DNA of 64,000 bases from Allolobophora icterica (Eukaryota; Annelida; Clitellata; Crassiclitellata; Lumbricidae), in NCBI GenBank assembly GCA_963556255.1, contig OY744607.1, positions 4,290,458 to 4,354,457 on the forward strand. The letters run 5' to 3'. The notes under the pieces are model-generated. The model was not told the origin of the DNA. It made no database searches and saw nothing but the letters and a program-made list of their open reading frames with translations. The first letter of the stretch is position 1. Each line of letters begins with the position of its first letter. Below, one piece after another: positions 41,190 to 61,338 of the stretch. The position numbers and the translations under genes were made by a program.

Positions 41190-41507
41190 TCCTCTTTCTC
41201 CTCTTCCTCCTCCTCCTCCTCTTCCTCTTCCTCCTCCACGTTTACCTCCTCTTCCTCCACCTTTTGCTCCACCTATTCCTCCTCGTCTTCCACCTCCTCG
41301 ACCTCTTCCTCGTCCTCCTCCACCTCATCCTCGTCCTCCACCTCGTCCTCCTCCACCTTTTCCTCCTCGTCTTCCTCCTCCTCCTCCTCGTCTTCCACCT
41401 CCTCCTCCTCTTCCTCGTCCTCCTCCACCTCGTCCTCCTCCTCCACCTCGTCCTCCTCCTCCTCCTCCACCTCGTCCTCCTCCACCTTTTCCTCCTCGTC
41501 TTCATCC

Positions 41508-41539
<32 letters not shown>

Positions 41540-41545
41540 CTATAG
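41190..41545. repeat. Polypyrimidine tract, mainly (CCT)n/(CGT CCT)n
   Basis: Some 350 nt almost without purines on the plus strand. All six frames are open for long distances because pyrimidine-only codons contain no stop. The 361-codon Pro-rich frame across it (40,627-41,712) is for this reason not called as a gene. Confidence 0.9.
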
Positions 41546-41817
41546 AAACAGTGGTTGATGTTCAGCCTTGGCAGTTGTTAACATGCCTGGCATTTCTGAA
41601 AAATTGCGAGTCGGTCAACACACTTTTAACGACACCTGTCGACGTCAGCTACCCTAGGCCAGGTCAACCTGGTCGATTACACCACAATTGCAGTCTGCTA
41701 ATTAGCTCTTAATCTCAGTCAGTCATTAACTAGATGCCATGGAAAACACAGGAACGCTGTAATACACACACGCATACATATGTACAAACATACAAGCATA
41801 CACAAAACACAAACATG

Positions 41818-41945
41818 CATACATACATACATACATACATACATACATACATACATACATACATACATACATACATACATACATACATACATACATACAT
41901 ACATACATACATACATACATACATACATACATACATACATACTTA
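41818..41945. repeat. (ACAT)n microsatellite
   Basis: About 31 ACAT tetramers, pure to about 41,940. Confidence 0.95.
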
Positions 41946-42089
41946 CTTACGCACATATATACATACATACAGTTGCTTGTGATAATTTACATGTTGATAA
42001 ATGTTTTAAAATATTTTGAGCATTGTTGTGTGACTGTTTAAATAATCTTTGATTTCTCCTCCAGATACGGTTAGTCCAAATCTGCTTAA

Positions 42090-43112
42090 CCCTCGGGCTA
42101 CCAAGGGGGGGGTGGTTACCACCCCCCCCCCTACGTTTTTCTGGAAAATTTTTTTTTAGCACATGGAATATAATTTTGACATTTTAGGTAGCTGTAGGGG
42201 GTCCATTTGTGCAAATTTTGAGGTAAAAGTCGTGATGATATCCCACGCCATAAAAAAGTTATACCCGATATAGCCTAGGTACCACTTATGAAATCAGGAA
42301 TTTCTCTTGTCAGCTGTTAGCTGTTGTCGACTATAAAGGTATTCATTATTCTTTCTGGAAGAGAAACAACTATGCCATTCTTTAGAGGGAATGTAGGGAT
42401 ATATTTGGTTCTTAGTTGTTTGTCTTTTGATAACCGGAAGTGATCATAATGAATAATAATACTCTTTTTCAGTGTGAAAATCACTGTTGCAACATCACAA
42501 CGTAAACCGATATGGTTGGGTATGGGGAAGGGCTATAAACAGTTGAAGCAGAATACTAACAGAGTAAAGCAGTGCTGTGAAGTGTTCAAGAAGCCGGTTT
42601 GCAGGAAGCATTCGCACAAAACAATGAAAGTAACTTGCAATAACTGCAAGGACCACTGACGTTTTTGACTGCCGGGAAAAATTACATAATTTCTTGTTTC
42701 ATGTTGATATAGCTGCATGCCTTTAGCCTAGGTTTTGCCTGTAACTAAAACAGACTTTGGAATAGTTTGTATTGTTGAAATTTAAGCCTCATTATATTTA
42801 GAATATTCTTGGATACATAGTTCATAATCAAAACACACATCATTTATATCTTTTTATCCAAATAGTACAAATTGTGTGGGATAATATCATATATCGTTAA
42901 ATGGACCGGTGCCTTTGTTAAAAACTATATAATTTCGAGATGCATTCATATATTTTACAACTAAATATACCATTCTTTTCAGAAATGAATGCTGAATCTA
43001 ATGCTGTATTACATGATATGATATCTTAAACCAAACACGAAATTCCGGGGGGGGGTGGTAACCACCCCCCCCTTGGTAGCCGATGTCACAAAAAACCTTG
43101 GTAGCCTGAGGG
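42090..43112 (+). mobile_element. piggyBac-like DNA transposon, deletion derivative
   Basis: Flanked by TTAA on both sides (42,086-42,089 and 43,113-43,116), the obligate piggyBac target. The ends CCCTCGGGCTACCAAGG and CCTTGGTAGCCTGAGGG are inverted repeats with few mismatches. Next to each end is a palindrome made of a G-run, TGGTtACCA or TGGTAACCA, and a C-run (42,104-42,131 and 43,047-43,073). At 1,023 bp it is far too short for a full transposase (about 600 codons), but a piece of the C-terminus survives. Confidence 0.85.
42474..42659 (+). pseudogene. piggyBac transposase C-terminal fragment
   Basis: The open frame ends in FKKPVCRKHSHKTMKVTCNNC plus three residues. This is the cysteine/histidine pattern of the C-terminal zinc-binding domain of piggyBac transposases, which follows the RNase H-like DDD core in the intact protein. 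The core is absent. Its position and orientation within the TTAA element agree with a large internal deletion. The first Met here is a reading-frame convenience, not a true start. Confidence 0.72.
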
Positions 43113-43116
43113 TTAA

Positions 43117-44286
43117 TGTACGCTGATAAGACGCACCCACCAGTATTTGAAATAAAACCAGTCGCGTGCTTGCGATGGGCGTTTAACTGTGTACCATGGA
43201 ACTTATGTCTCTGGAATCATTGATATGTATTAATAGTTACAATGTCTGGAATTACTAATTGCCAACCGGTGAAAGCCCAATTAAACAATTGGCGTAATTA
43301 TAGGATGATTATGTCAAAATATTGGGACAGCATTCACTGAAAAATTAAGAATTTGACATAACCACGTTTAAAGGTTTTCGGGAGAACAATAAGAAGAAGA
43401 ATAGAAAGAGTTTGAAGGTCATGGGGTAAAAAACGCTTAATATTCGTGGAGTAGAAGGTGCATCGAATGATAAAACACTTTTAATAAGTAAGTATACACT
43501 GTGAATTCCCTCGGGAACCATGCATTCCGAATCGTCCAAGCCCAGAACAGATCAAACTTCGTTGTAACAATTTCGGTGTGTACGCATGTATGTGTGTACG
43601 CACGCGTGTATCTAAAACATGCGTTTATTACGCTCCACTATATGATAATGGCCAAGCACCAAACGATGGCACTGAGAAATTGCTAGTTAAGGACTTGCTC
43701 AAGGTCCGTACACCGCAACCGCTTCAGGAGAGGATGCTCGAACGCGTAGGCTACCCTCCGCGAGATAGTCTACTCTAAACCAATCGTTTACCGTGTTCCA
43801 CTATATATAGCTCCCTCTAGTTCACAAACAACTTGTCCAGGGTCGCGTATACACAGAGTTTGATGAGCAACCTCGAACTCTTAATCGTTTGTCTAACAGA
43901 TGCTACCAAAAAGACGAGTAACAACAGACATGCGCGTAGCGTTCGGGCCACGTTAGCCCCTAACGATTGTTGGAGAGATGTTTAGACATCTAGAGCTTAC
44001 TCTGAAGTGTCTAGCACACTCTGTGGGTCGTTGAACTCGGATATCGAGGCACGCAAGACATCCGTCGTGATAAGAAACCATTCCGAGGGACCCTGAACAT
44101 TACCCAGAGCTATTCTATCAAAATCCACCACCCCACCATCCCACAGAATATTCGTGGGACTCTTAGAGAGAAGCCACAATGTCCAGATCTGCACTGGACG
44201 CGATACTTAAGAGCCACAGGACAACACTAACAGACCGCTTTCTGTTCTCAGTCTAGGAGAAGGGTGTGAAAAATGGCTTACTTCAA
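43117..44286. other. Intergenic, no gene recognised
   Basis: No coding signal. A stretch of about 75 bp with ttactctgaagtg, gttgaactcggatatcgagg and cacgcaagacatc (about 43,997-44,070) is repeated at 44,388-44,456, on the other side of the (ACAG)n tract, so a local duplication is present. Confidence 0.45.
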
Positions 44287-44287
44287 G

Positions 44288-44292
44288 GGCCT

Positions 44293-44361
<69 letters not shown>

Positions 44362-44400
44362 GGGTCTAGACAAACAGACAGACAGACATTACTCTGAAGT
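44288..44400. repeat. (ACAG)n microsatellite
   Basis: Pure run at about 44,297-44,361, then a second short run. The word gtctagacaaacagacag occurs on both sides, suggesting slippage or duplication. Confidence 0.9.
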
Positions 44401-45090
44401 GTGTAGCACATTCTGTAGTTCATTGAACTCGGATATCGAGGCACGCAAGACATCGGCAGTCAAGCAGCCAGGCAGACAGACAAACATATAGACAGACAGG
44501 CAAACAGACACGGGGGTGGGGGTTCAAGAATTAAGCAGTAACCTTGCGACCATTGTAGTATTATGCAATTTAAACAGACGTCTAATCGGGATAAGTGGAA
44601 GGATTTTAGTGCCGGAAGATTGGACAGACTAAACAGTGAACGGAAAACACAATTAGGATCTTAAATAATTATGTTCGTCTGAATTATTCCAGTCCAGGAT
44701 TCTGTGATTAGTCTGGAAGTCTGGTTAGGAAGTGTGTGTAGGAGTAAGACTCTTAATTGAAGTGGAAGGAGAGCAGCTTTACTTTTACAACTACATCGGT
44801 AACGATCGCTCTTAATTAAAGTAATCGACATAGGCCTACAATTGGACCAAAAACAAAACATGATTTAAAAAACGCAAAAACAACTTGGTTCTTCCCTTGA
44901 TATATCTGAAAACCCCTCTAACATGACGCAGCGCTCGTGAATAAGCTGGTGCCCAGGGCTAAGGTTTAAACTAGCTCTCAAGAAATTGGAGATTACGATT
45001 TCGATAACAATGCACAATGATGCAATACTAAGCCATATGCTGTAACACATTGTAATACTGCAAATACTAGTAAAAACATGCAGGATGAGG
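44401..45090. other. Intergenic with a SINE-like fragment (minus)
   Basis: No gene. At about 44,915-45,010 the minus strand carries the accagcttattcacgagcgctg module also found at 8,715 and 13,000, with a gattacgatttcgat tail. Confidence 0.5.
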
Positions 45091-45094
45091 AAGA

Positions 45095-45097
45095 GGC

Positions 45098-45155
<58 letters not shown>
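45095..45155. repeat. (ACAG)n microsatellite
   Basis: About 15 ACAG tetramers without interruption. Confidence 0.95.
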
Positions 45156-45156
<1 letters not shown>

Positions 45157-45344
45157 GACGGAGAGGAAGAGGAGGAAGAAGGGCATTGTAGGACATTGGG
45201 GTTTGAGTCTGGTCGAATAGCTGCTACCCCATTTATTGGATTCTTTGAATCGTGCAAACGTCGCCCCATATTGACCCACGGTCCCCAGTCCATTGCCAGG
45301 CCTGTTAGTTCTCTGAGACATGTCTGCTTATATTTACACCCACT

Positions 45345-45645
45345 TCTGTCTATCATCTGTCTGTCTGTACGTCTGTACGTCTTGTCTGAATGCCTTGTCT
45401 GCGTCTGTGCTTGTGTGTGTCTGTCTCTTTGTCTGTCTGTCTGTCTCTATCTCTTTGTTTGCCTGTCTGTCATGCTTGTGTGTGTGTCTATCTGTCTGTC
45501 TGTCTCTTTGTCTGTCAGTCTGTCATGTCTGTATGTCTTGTCTGACTGCCTTGTCTGAGTGTGTACATGTGTGCCTCTGTGTTTGTGTCTGTGTGTATGT
45601 GTTTGTGTCTGTGTGTATGTGTTTGTGTATGTCTGTATGTGTGGC
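45345..45645. repeat. Degenerate (TGTC)n-rich tract
   Basis: Repeated words ctgtctgtct, gccttgtct and tgtttgtgtctgtgtgtatg. The last is in tandem at 45,579-45,625. Cys/Val/Leu-rich frames here are artefacts. Confidence 0.8.
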
Positions 45646-45892
45646 TGCTTAAGTAGATTCATTTGTCACGATAGTCGGATGTTGAAACACAAACAAATGC
45701 TTGCAATAAATATTCGATCCTCTGTGGACGATTTGTTGTACAGGGTGAGATGTGTGACTTAGGTATACGGTACTTTATGGGGCCACAACCGCCACACACC
45801 TAAGCTCTTTGAAGTAATGTCTAGAAATACAAGATACTGATGTACCATATGTATATAATATATATCGTTCTTCTATTCTCTCAGGTAACGTC

Positions 45893-46002
45893 TCTTCCTC
45901 TTTTACCTTTCTTAAAACTTGCTTTTTCTCTCGTGGTCTCTCGCCCTGGGACCAAGGCTGGGAGCGCTTCTGAATGGCTGTCCTGCTAGAAGCACTTTAT
46001 AA
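45893..46002 (+). mobile_element. L2-like LINE 3'-end fragment
   Basis: Parallels 11,890-11,985: ctttcttaaaacttgctttt, gggagcgcttctgaatggc, gaagcactttataaa. It is degenerate and no RT frame remains. Confidence 0.6.
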
Positions 46003-46074
46003 AATAAGTAAAGATTCTTGTAGACTTTAAGTAGCACTCTAGAAATTTAGAGTTTACAATTACGATTACAAGCA

Positions 46075-46440
46075 ATGAAACCTAGTCACTTTTTGGCCTA
46101 GAGAGAAAGAGAGACAGACAGACAGACAGAGACATAAAGGGAGAGACAGAGACAGAGACAGAGAGACAAAGACAGAGCAAGAGAGACAAAGAGAGACAAT
46201 GAAACCTAGTCACTTTTTGGCCTAGAGAGAAAGAGAGACCGACAGACAGACAGACATAAAGACAGAGAGACAGAGACAAAGACAGAGGCAGAGAGACAAA
46301 GAGAGACAGAGAGAGACAGAGAGAGATACTGAGACAGAGAGACGGAGAGAGACAGAGATACAGAGATACAGAGAGAGACAGACAGACACAGACACAGAGA
46401 AAGACACAGAGACAAAAGAGAGAAGGACAGAGAGACACAG
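46075..46440. repeat. GAGACA-rich tract with a 122-bp duplication
   Basis: The word gaaacctagtcactttttgg followed by cctagagagaaagagagac occurs at 46,077 and 46,199. The rest is (GACA)n/(GA)n. Ser/Leu/Cys-rich minus frames are artefacts. Confidence 0.85.
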
Positions 46441-46704
46441 CCTATATCATGTTTCTTCATACATTTAGGTCGGCACTACATATATCAGAGTGCACAGAGG
46501 GCGCTTTAAGTGTCTAGGTACTTACAAACATACATACATAACACTTCATGGGTTTTTCTATCTCATGAGCACCAACTGGCAGAGTAAAGAGGTCATGTCA
46601 AGAGGTCAAACAAAGGTCGCTCTGTATTTCTTCTTCCGCCAAGAACTCCTTTCCTCCCAATAACTCCTTGTTTCTTAAACATAAACAGTTGTTCCCGTAG
46701 AAGA

Positions 46705-46955
46705 AGAAAGAAGACAGAGACAGACATACAGAGACAGACAGAGACAGATAGGGACAGACAGAGACAGAGCGAGACAGATGGGGCAGACAGAGGCTGACAG
46801 GGGCAGACAGAGACAGACGGAGGCAGACAGAGACAAACAGAGGCAGACGCAGGTAGAGAAAGACAAACAGAGACAGATAGAGACAGACAGGGGCAGACAG
46901 AAACAGAAAGGGGCAGACAGAGACAGACAGAGGTAGAGAGAGAGGCAGGCAGTCA
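46705..46955. repeat. Degenerate (GACAGA)n tract
   Basis: GACAGAGACAGACAG-like words with GGGGCAGACAG variants. Low complexity; no gene. Confidence 0.85.
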
Positions 46956-47930
46956 GTCGTGGAAAAGGAAGAAGAGATAATCTGCCGCTGAAGGGTTATA
47001 TCTTGCAACTGGTAGAGTACATCTTATAACATATTATCACTATCTACGAAGTACTCTTCTGACTCCTGAGGTGTGGACGTGTTCAGTTGCATGACTGCCT
47101 GGCTCTGCTTCGTTTGCATGCTGGATTGTAACTATAGCTTATCTGCTTTCCATGTGTGAATGTTTGCATATGTGCCTTTGTATGTGTGAATAGATGTGTG
47201 CGTGCCGTTGTAAGTGTGAATGTATGTGTGTTCGTGTTGCCTTGGATGTGTACCTTTTGAAGCATGAGCTCATGTGAGTATTTATGTGCACGTGTAAATG
47301 TATGTGTGATCATACGTGTACCTTTGTGCTTGTATGTCTTAGTGTGTGTACGTTTGGCTATGCGTGTATGGGCGTGCTTCTGTTTGTGTGCTGAGGTGTG
47401 AGAAGTTGCTGGTGTATATAAGTGTGGGTGGGTATGGGCGTTTCCATGGATGACTAAATACCCCTAAGGGGTTCTGGAGTACGTAATCTGTGACTACTAA
47501 CCAAGAATTTAGGACTTACCGTAATTGTCCACTTGATGGCTCTGTTAGCCCACCATGCCCTGAAGGCCGAAACGATACCTCGGCCTCTACCGCTGTCCAT
47601 GTCTCCACCTTCTCCCTGGCCACTCCTATCTGTCTCCGGGGGCACTCCCTGAGTCGTCCGTCATCTTCCCTGCAGCCGGTTGTCGAGGGAGACAAGGTGA
47701 GACTGTCCGGAACGTTTATTCTGCCGCATCAACCGACGGCCGCACGAACACACCCACAGCGCAACTGGCAGCTCTAATTACACAACATAAATAATGTCAA
47801 AGGCTTGACTAAGGGTCAATTAAAGGTCGGGGGAGGGCTAACGGGGTCTGCAGAGTCCAGGGTCATTCGGGCGAATATTTATCCTCCTACTCATCAGAGT
47901 CCTCCTCTCTTCTTTCTCTGTCTTCTCTTT
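46956..47930. other. Intergenic, no gene recognised
   Basis: 47,150-47,420 is enriched in tgtgtgaatgtatgtgtg words. A 95-codon frame at 47,490-47,777 has no recognisable domain. Nothing further is supportable. Confidence 0.4.
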
Positions 47931-48290
47931 CCTCGCCCTCCTCCTCCTCCTCTGCGTCTCTCTCCTCTTCTGTTTACTCCTTGTTCCCCTCCTCCTTTTC
48001 CTCTACCCCTCCTCTTTCTTCTCCTCGCCATTCTCTTATACTCTTCCTCTAACTCATCTTTGTCTCCTCTCCTCTGTCAATCCTCCAAGTTCTCCTCCTC
48101 CTCCTTCTCTTTCTTCTCCTCCCACTCTTCCTCCTCGTCATCCTCTTATAATCCTCCTCTTCTTCCTTCTCTTCTTCTTCTTCTTCTTCTTCTTCTTCTT
48201 CTTCTTCTTCTTCTTCTTCTTCTTCTTCTTCTTCTTCTTCTTCCTCCTCCTCCTCCTCCTCCTCCTCCTCCTCCTCGTCTCTTCCTGTCC
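47930..48290. repeat. Polypyrimidine tract with (CTT)n and (CCT)n
   Basis: Irregular CCT/TCT DNA leads into about 25 CTT units (48,166-48,240) and 12 CCT units (to 48,276). Leu/Ser/Pro-rich frames are artefacts. Confidence 0.9.
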
Positions 48291-48444
48291 CAAGGTAGCC
48301 GATTGTTACTTAGAGGCGGTCAGGTATGACATGTTCCTCAACACGGCCTCATTCCGACAGTAAAGAAAATGGGTTTCTTCACCAGCTAGAACTCTTCCAC
48401 TGTTCTTCTCTGTTAGTAGAACTTATTACCAATCGCAAGGCTTG

Positions 48445-48765
48445 CTCCGGGAGAAGAAAAAGAAGAGCAGTTCCTTAAGCTATAGCCTAACAGGCAGCCA
48501 CATGTATGAAGCGTTACCGACTTCATTTTTCTAGCGTCGGCATATGAGGGCAGGTGGTCAATCCTCTCCCTCTTCGTCTCCTCTTCCCACCGACAGTGAG
48601 TGTACAGTCAGTGTATTCATTATAGCTGAGTTGGCTAGGGGGCGCAGGTTCACCATGGAGCCGAAATCACGAAACAAATTTCTGCTCTGGCGAGGATTTG
48701 AACCCCCAACCTATAGGTTGACAGTCCAGAACGCTAACCACTACACTATCGCGGATCCGTTAATT
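48445..48765 (-). mobile_element. tRNA-derived SINE
   Basis: Same family as at 37,330. Read on the minus strand, A-box region TAGTGGTTAGCGTTCTGGAC and B-box region GTTGGGGGTTCAAATCC, followed by the usual body and a ggaactgctcttctttttct tail. Confidence 0.78.
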
Positions 48766-49132
48766 GATGTAGCTGCTAATCGATTATTACTTTACATGTA
48801 CTACTACACAATCATAATACATTACATCAATGATCAAAGTTGTAAAACCCTGCAACAGAGGTAACATCAACGATAATTAGGCCTACCAAAACGGTGGAAG
48901 AGAAACGAAAGCTAGTCAGAAAAACTTACTGATTAAAGTTTCATAAAAAAATCCGACAGTTTTAACTGCTAAACCTAACTTCACGATCCGATATTATTTC
49001 GATTAATACCTTAAAAAATAATTTTAAAAACGCGCCTAACCGGTGCTAACGGAAGGTTCGCGAGTGCGAACTCTTGCAGACGCTCTGAGCGACTGCAGCT
49101 CGCATTGATATCCGTCCACGCCGCCTACACCG

Positions 49133-49134
<2 letters not shown>
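48766..49134. other. Intergenic, no gene recognised
   Basis: A/T-rich; nothing supportable. Confidence 0.35.
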
Positions 49135-49200
<66 letters not shown>

Positions 49201-49247
49201 TCTTGGTGTGTGTGTGTATATATATATGTGTGTGTAATGTGTATATA

Positions 49248-49298
<51 letters not shown>
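49135..49298. repeat. (AT)n microsatellite in two blocks
   Basis: Pure AT at 49,136-49,198 and 49,253-49,297, separated by a TG-rich spacer with tgtgtgtgta words. Confidence 0.95.
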
Positions 49299-49304
<6 letters not shown>

Positions 49305-49504
49305 CTAGGGGACGGTTTTCGCTGTCGGCTGGGTTCAGAGCTCGGGTAGCCGCCACCTCGTGTGTACGTGGCTTAATGTGAGTTGATAGAGGTGGCTGCA
49401 GTGGAGACTTAGCAAGTGGCAGTAATCAACAGACTATGTGCATGAGCATAGCGCTGGACTCGAACTGTCTGATAAACAATGTGTAGCTGCTGCTGCTGTA
49501 AGCG

Positions 49505-49735
49505 GATAATCTGTCTGTCTGTGTGTCTGTATGTGAGTCTGTGTCTGTCTGTCTGTCTGTCCGTCTGTCTGTCAGCCCGTCTGTTTATATGTGTATATGT
49601 CTGTTTGTATGTCTGTCTGTCTGTCTCTGTGTGTATGTCTGTTTGTGTGTGTCTGTCCGTCCTGTTCTTACATAGGGTATACGTTTCTGCGCTCGTGAAT
49701 AAAGCTGGTGCCCTGCGCTTCGTTTAATTCTGGTG
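49505..49735. repeat. (TGTC)n tract and SINE-like fragment
   Basis: TGTC-rich to about 49,660. At 49,688-49,730 the minus strand has the caccagctttattcacgagcgc module (cf. 8,715). Confidence 0.65.
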
Positions 49736-50093
49736 CGCCAGTGATTGATACCTTGTGTGTTAGACACCGGCGCGATTGAAGTGACTAGAATTATTTTTGC
49801 TATCACAATTATTATGAGAGTGAAGATACCGGTTCTCATACCAACTTAGTATATTTTAAGAGGTGTGAAAAATCGGATTAGGACGGTCCTTATACACGGA
49901 TACCTTAAATTTCGTGACCCTCCTCCGACAGCATGCCCACATGAAGCATAGGATGATAGGACACATATATTCGAATATGGTACCCGTATAGAGCCCATGC
50001 TTGTCTCATCTACATGTACATGTGATGTCTATGGAAATGCCTGCAGGGTCATTCATACTCACCCTATTAGTTCATCATTGATAAATGAACAGG
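49736..50093. other. Intergenic, no gene recognised
   Basis: Nothing supportable. Confidence 0.35.
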
Positions 50094-50101
50094 GTTGAAG
50101 C

Positions 50102-50287
50102 CATGGGCGTCCGCAGTGATTTTTCTGGGGGGGGAAAACATTTTCCTGGGTAGGCAAAATTTTTCCAGGGGGCGGCAAAATGACGCTTTTGCATGGAATT
50201 GCTATTCACGAACACAGAAAACTTTACAACTTTCAAAATCCAGAGGGGCAAATGCTCCCTTGCCACCCCCTCCTCCGAGCGCCCATG
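50102..50287. mobile_element. 186-bp TIR element with 8-bp target duplication (family 6)
   Basis: Starts CATGGGCGTCCG and ends CGAGCGCCCATG. It is flanked by a perfect 8-bp repeat GTTGAAGC (50,094-50,101 and 50,288-50,295). The first 12 bases recur inside the hAT-like element at 4,755. Non-autonomous; hAT-like by duplication length only, since it lacks the CAG start. Confidence 0.75.
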
Positions 50288-50295
50288 GTTGAAGC

Positions 50296-51570
50296 CGTAC
50301 GATCGCTATAGAGAAACGTGTACATTAAAATGGTGTTGGACAGTGAGGTCAATATAGGCCTATAATATAGGCCTACAGATAAAGCTAGACTTGTGCAAAT
50401 ACAGAATGTAATCATAGTCGTAACCGCAAACTCATAATTATTTCTAAACCGCTAGTCTTAAATTAAGAGCATAGCACCAGCTTATTCACGACTTCTGCAT
50501 GATATCAGAGGACAACCGTCCAGAGATTGTCCAATGTAGCCTATCCACTATCAGTAGCCTAACAGTTGGAAAGCTTGATAAGAAGGACGGAAAGGTGATA
50601 GGGTGGATTAAGGACGATATGGATCTTGTGGTTGAGTTGTATTAACAGACGAAAATGGCTTGGGAGATTTGAGTGAACTATGAATAGACAAATAAACAAA
50701 AGAAAGTGCAAAATGGTGTAAGTGGTAAGTTAATTATTATTTATTTTTTCCTGTTTTGTGAAAAAATATTTGGAATATTGCTATTTAAAGAAACTCATAA
50801 AGAAACTCATAAAGAAATACGGACTGATTACCAAGGAAGGCGCATATTTGGGTTCATATTTGGGTTCATATTTGGGTTCATAGTTGGGTTCATAGTTGGG
50901 CTCTTTGTGTGCTACTTTTAGGCTATAAACTGCGTGATGCAAGTACTCTCCGCTTCATAGTAACGAATCGAAAGAAAAGACTCTACACAGACTACACATA
51001 TTTCACGTTCTCTTGTTGACACTAACTACCGTTGAGCGCCATCTATAAGTTGACGTCGTAAACATTAAATATTGTTAAAAATATTTACTGTGGTGCTTGG
51101 AGATTCATTTTTCGCTATATTATCGCACGTACTTTTGCAAAGTGGAACTTTTTACATAACAATAAGTACTTGATTACTATTAAGTACGATTACAAGTACA
51201 AATTACACGATGGCGTTCATAGTTTTCAGAGTATCGTCCCTGTATGTGAAGTCTAAATGTAATATGTAGTCATTGATATTAGACATTCTATGGATTGATT
51301 TGTTAGGCAGTTTCGTGAAATAAAAATAAAAGTCCTCTTCAGGTGTTTTTGTAAAACTTTAATTGTTGTGTTTCTTTAATAGATTATTAGTTATTTTATC
51401 GAGACAACTACTTCACTTTGAATATTGAACTTTTAAGTAGCAATTTCTTTGTCAAGCGTTATCCTGTAACCGTTTCGGTTGAATACAGCAATTCTGGACA
51501 GGCGCAAATGAGTATCACATTGTTCAATCTTACCTTTTCAAGTATTCACTGAAAGCATTTCTTTATTTAG
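50296..51570. other. Intergenic region upstream of KATNA1
   Basis: Contains the SINE-like module aagagcatagcaccagcttattcacga (50,465), two aaagaaactcat copies (50,789-50,815), and about five 12-bp catatttgggtt or catagttgggtt units (50,846-50,897). The KATNA1 promoter and any 5' non-coding exon probably lie here. A CRE-like TGACGTCG is at 51,051. I cannot place the transcription start. Confidence 0.45.
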
Positions 51571-51606
51571 AATCGGTCGCAGGCGTACATTAGGAAGTCT
51601 TTGAAG
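51571..51606 (+). other. KATNA1: KATNA1 5' UTR segment after a probable splice acceptor
   Basis: catttctttatttag ends at 51,570 and looks like a 3' splice site. The first coding exon may thus begin at 51,571, with a separate non-coding exon upstream that I cannot locate. Confidence 0.45.
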
Positions 51607-60161
<8,555 letters not shown>

Positions 60162-60665
60162 ACAAACCTGCCGAATACGGTGGCCTGTTGAACAGTAGGA
60201 ATTTCGTTAAGTTTAGTTCGTGTTTGTCCGTTTAGCCACAGGTTTTGAGTCTGCAGATTACGTCACTTGTGTTAAGTTAGAGGTATCGTGCGCATGTGTT
60301 GTGATTGCCCCTTAAGTTTAGACGCTTATGAAGTCCTGGTTAACCTTTTGACACGGGAGTTCTCGATACTCTTATGAACTCTGTTCTTGAGGCGATGGTG
60401 CGTGCCTTGCTACCGCTGCCTGGAAGCAAGTGCAGGCTAGGGAGTATTCACATCTGTGCTTGGGTAAGGCAATAACTGTTTGACATTTTTAAACTCTGTG
60501 CTGAATTCTTTAGTATTAGCAGGATGGTTGTAAAGAATTAGGCTGGTTTTAAATTGAAGGAGTTTGATTTTGTGCCTTCTATGGTGGTGACATTGCCTGT
60601 GATGATTCTTTTGTGAAATAGTTAACTCAAAAACGTTTTCTTGTGCTAGGAATCGTCTGTGAATT

Positions 60666-60671
60666 AATAAA
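60666..60671 (+). terminator. KATNA1: KATNA1 poly(A) signal
   Basis: AATAAA about 505 nt after the stop codon, followed by a T/G-rich stretch. It is the first canonical signal after the stop, so the 3' UTR probably ends near 60,685-60,700. Confidence 0.65.
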
Positions 60672-60699
60672 CTTGCTTCATTTTCTGCGTATTGATTTT

Positions 60700-60939
60700 A
60701 CACGTATGGTTACCTGTTTCTCCATTCGTTAGGGTCTTGTACAAGCTCCAAAGTTAGTTGAGTGGAAAACTGTGCTAAATATGGATTATGAAATGTAAGT
60801 ATGGTTTTGTAAAGCAGCGGATAAGATGTGGGAAGGTGCAGAAAATTTAAGCAAACCCGAGCGGGATTTGTAATAGATGGGTGTTGCTCAGAAGTACAGG
60901 ATAATGTGGTACCTTTACCATTATATAGTGAATTAATAG
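60700..60939. other. Intergenic, no gene recognised
   Basis: Nothing supportable between the KATNA1 poly(A) signal and the next transposon. Confidence 0.35.
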
Positions 60940-60947
60940 GTCATACA

Positions 60948-61219
60948 CAGGGACGTCATTTGGGGCGGGGCAGGGGGGACAAATGCCTCCGTGATTCTTG
61001 GAAAAAAAAGGAAAAAGGTTTGAACAAGAAAAGGAGGAAGAAGAAAGGGGTAAAAAAAAGAAAAAATTATACTCAAATTCAGGGACGTCATATCGTGCAG
61101 CATTGGCTTACAGTTTTACAGATGTAGACTAAATACAAAACTTAAGATGGCCGAGTTCCCTGGAAAAAATACTCAAATGACGTCCCTGCCCCTCGAAAAA
61201 AGCTGAAATGACGTAACTG
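60948..61219. mobile_element. hAT-like element of the GGGACGTCATTT family, short copy (family 5)
   Basis: Starts CAGGGACGTCATTTG and ends GAAATGACGTAACTG. It is flanked by a perfect 8-bp duplication GTCATACA (60,940-60,947 and 61,220-61,227). Two further AACGTCAT/GACGTC words lie inside at about 61,084 and 61,179. It appears to be an internally deleted, inverted relative of 39,688-40,432. Confidence 0.88.
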
Positions 61220-61338
61220 GTCATACAGCAATCCTGGGATCTCAGATGATTATCAAAGGCCTATAAATTTTTCGTGAGACAATAATCCAGGTCTAGGACG
61301 AAAACACGGATCCCCAACCACATCATGACGTCTATCAA

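Noticed and set aside
40627..41712. 361-codon Pro-rich open frame
   Set aside because: It runs through a purine-poor tract that is open in several frames, has no domain and begins in a degenerate (ACAG)n repeat.
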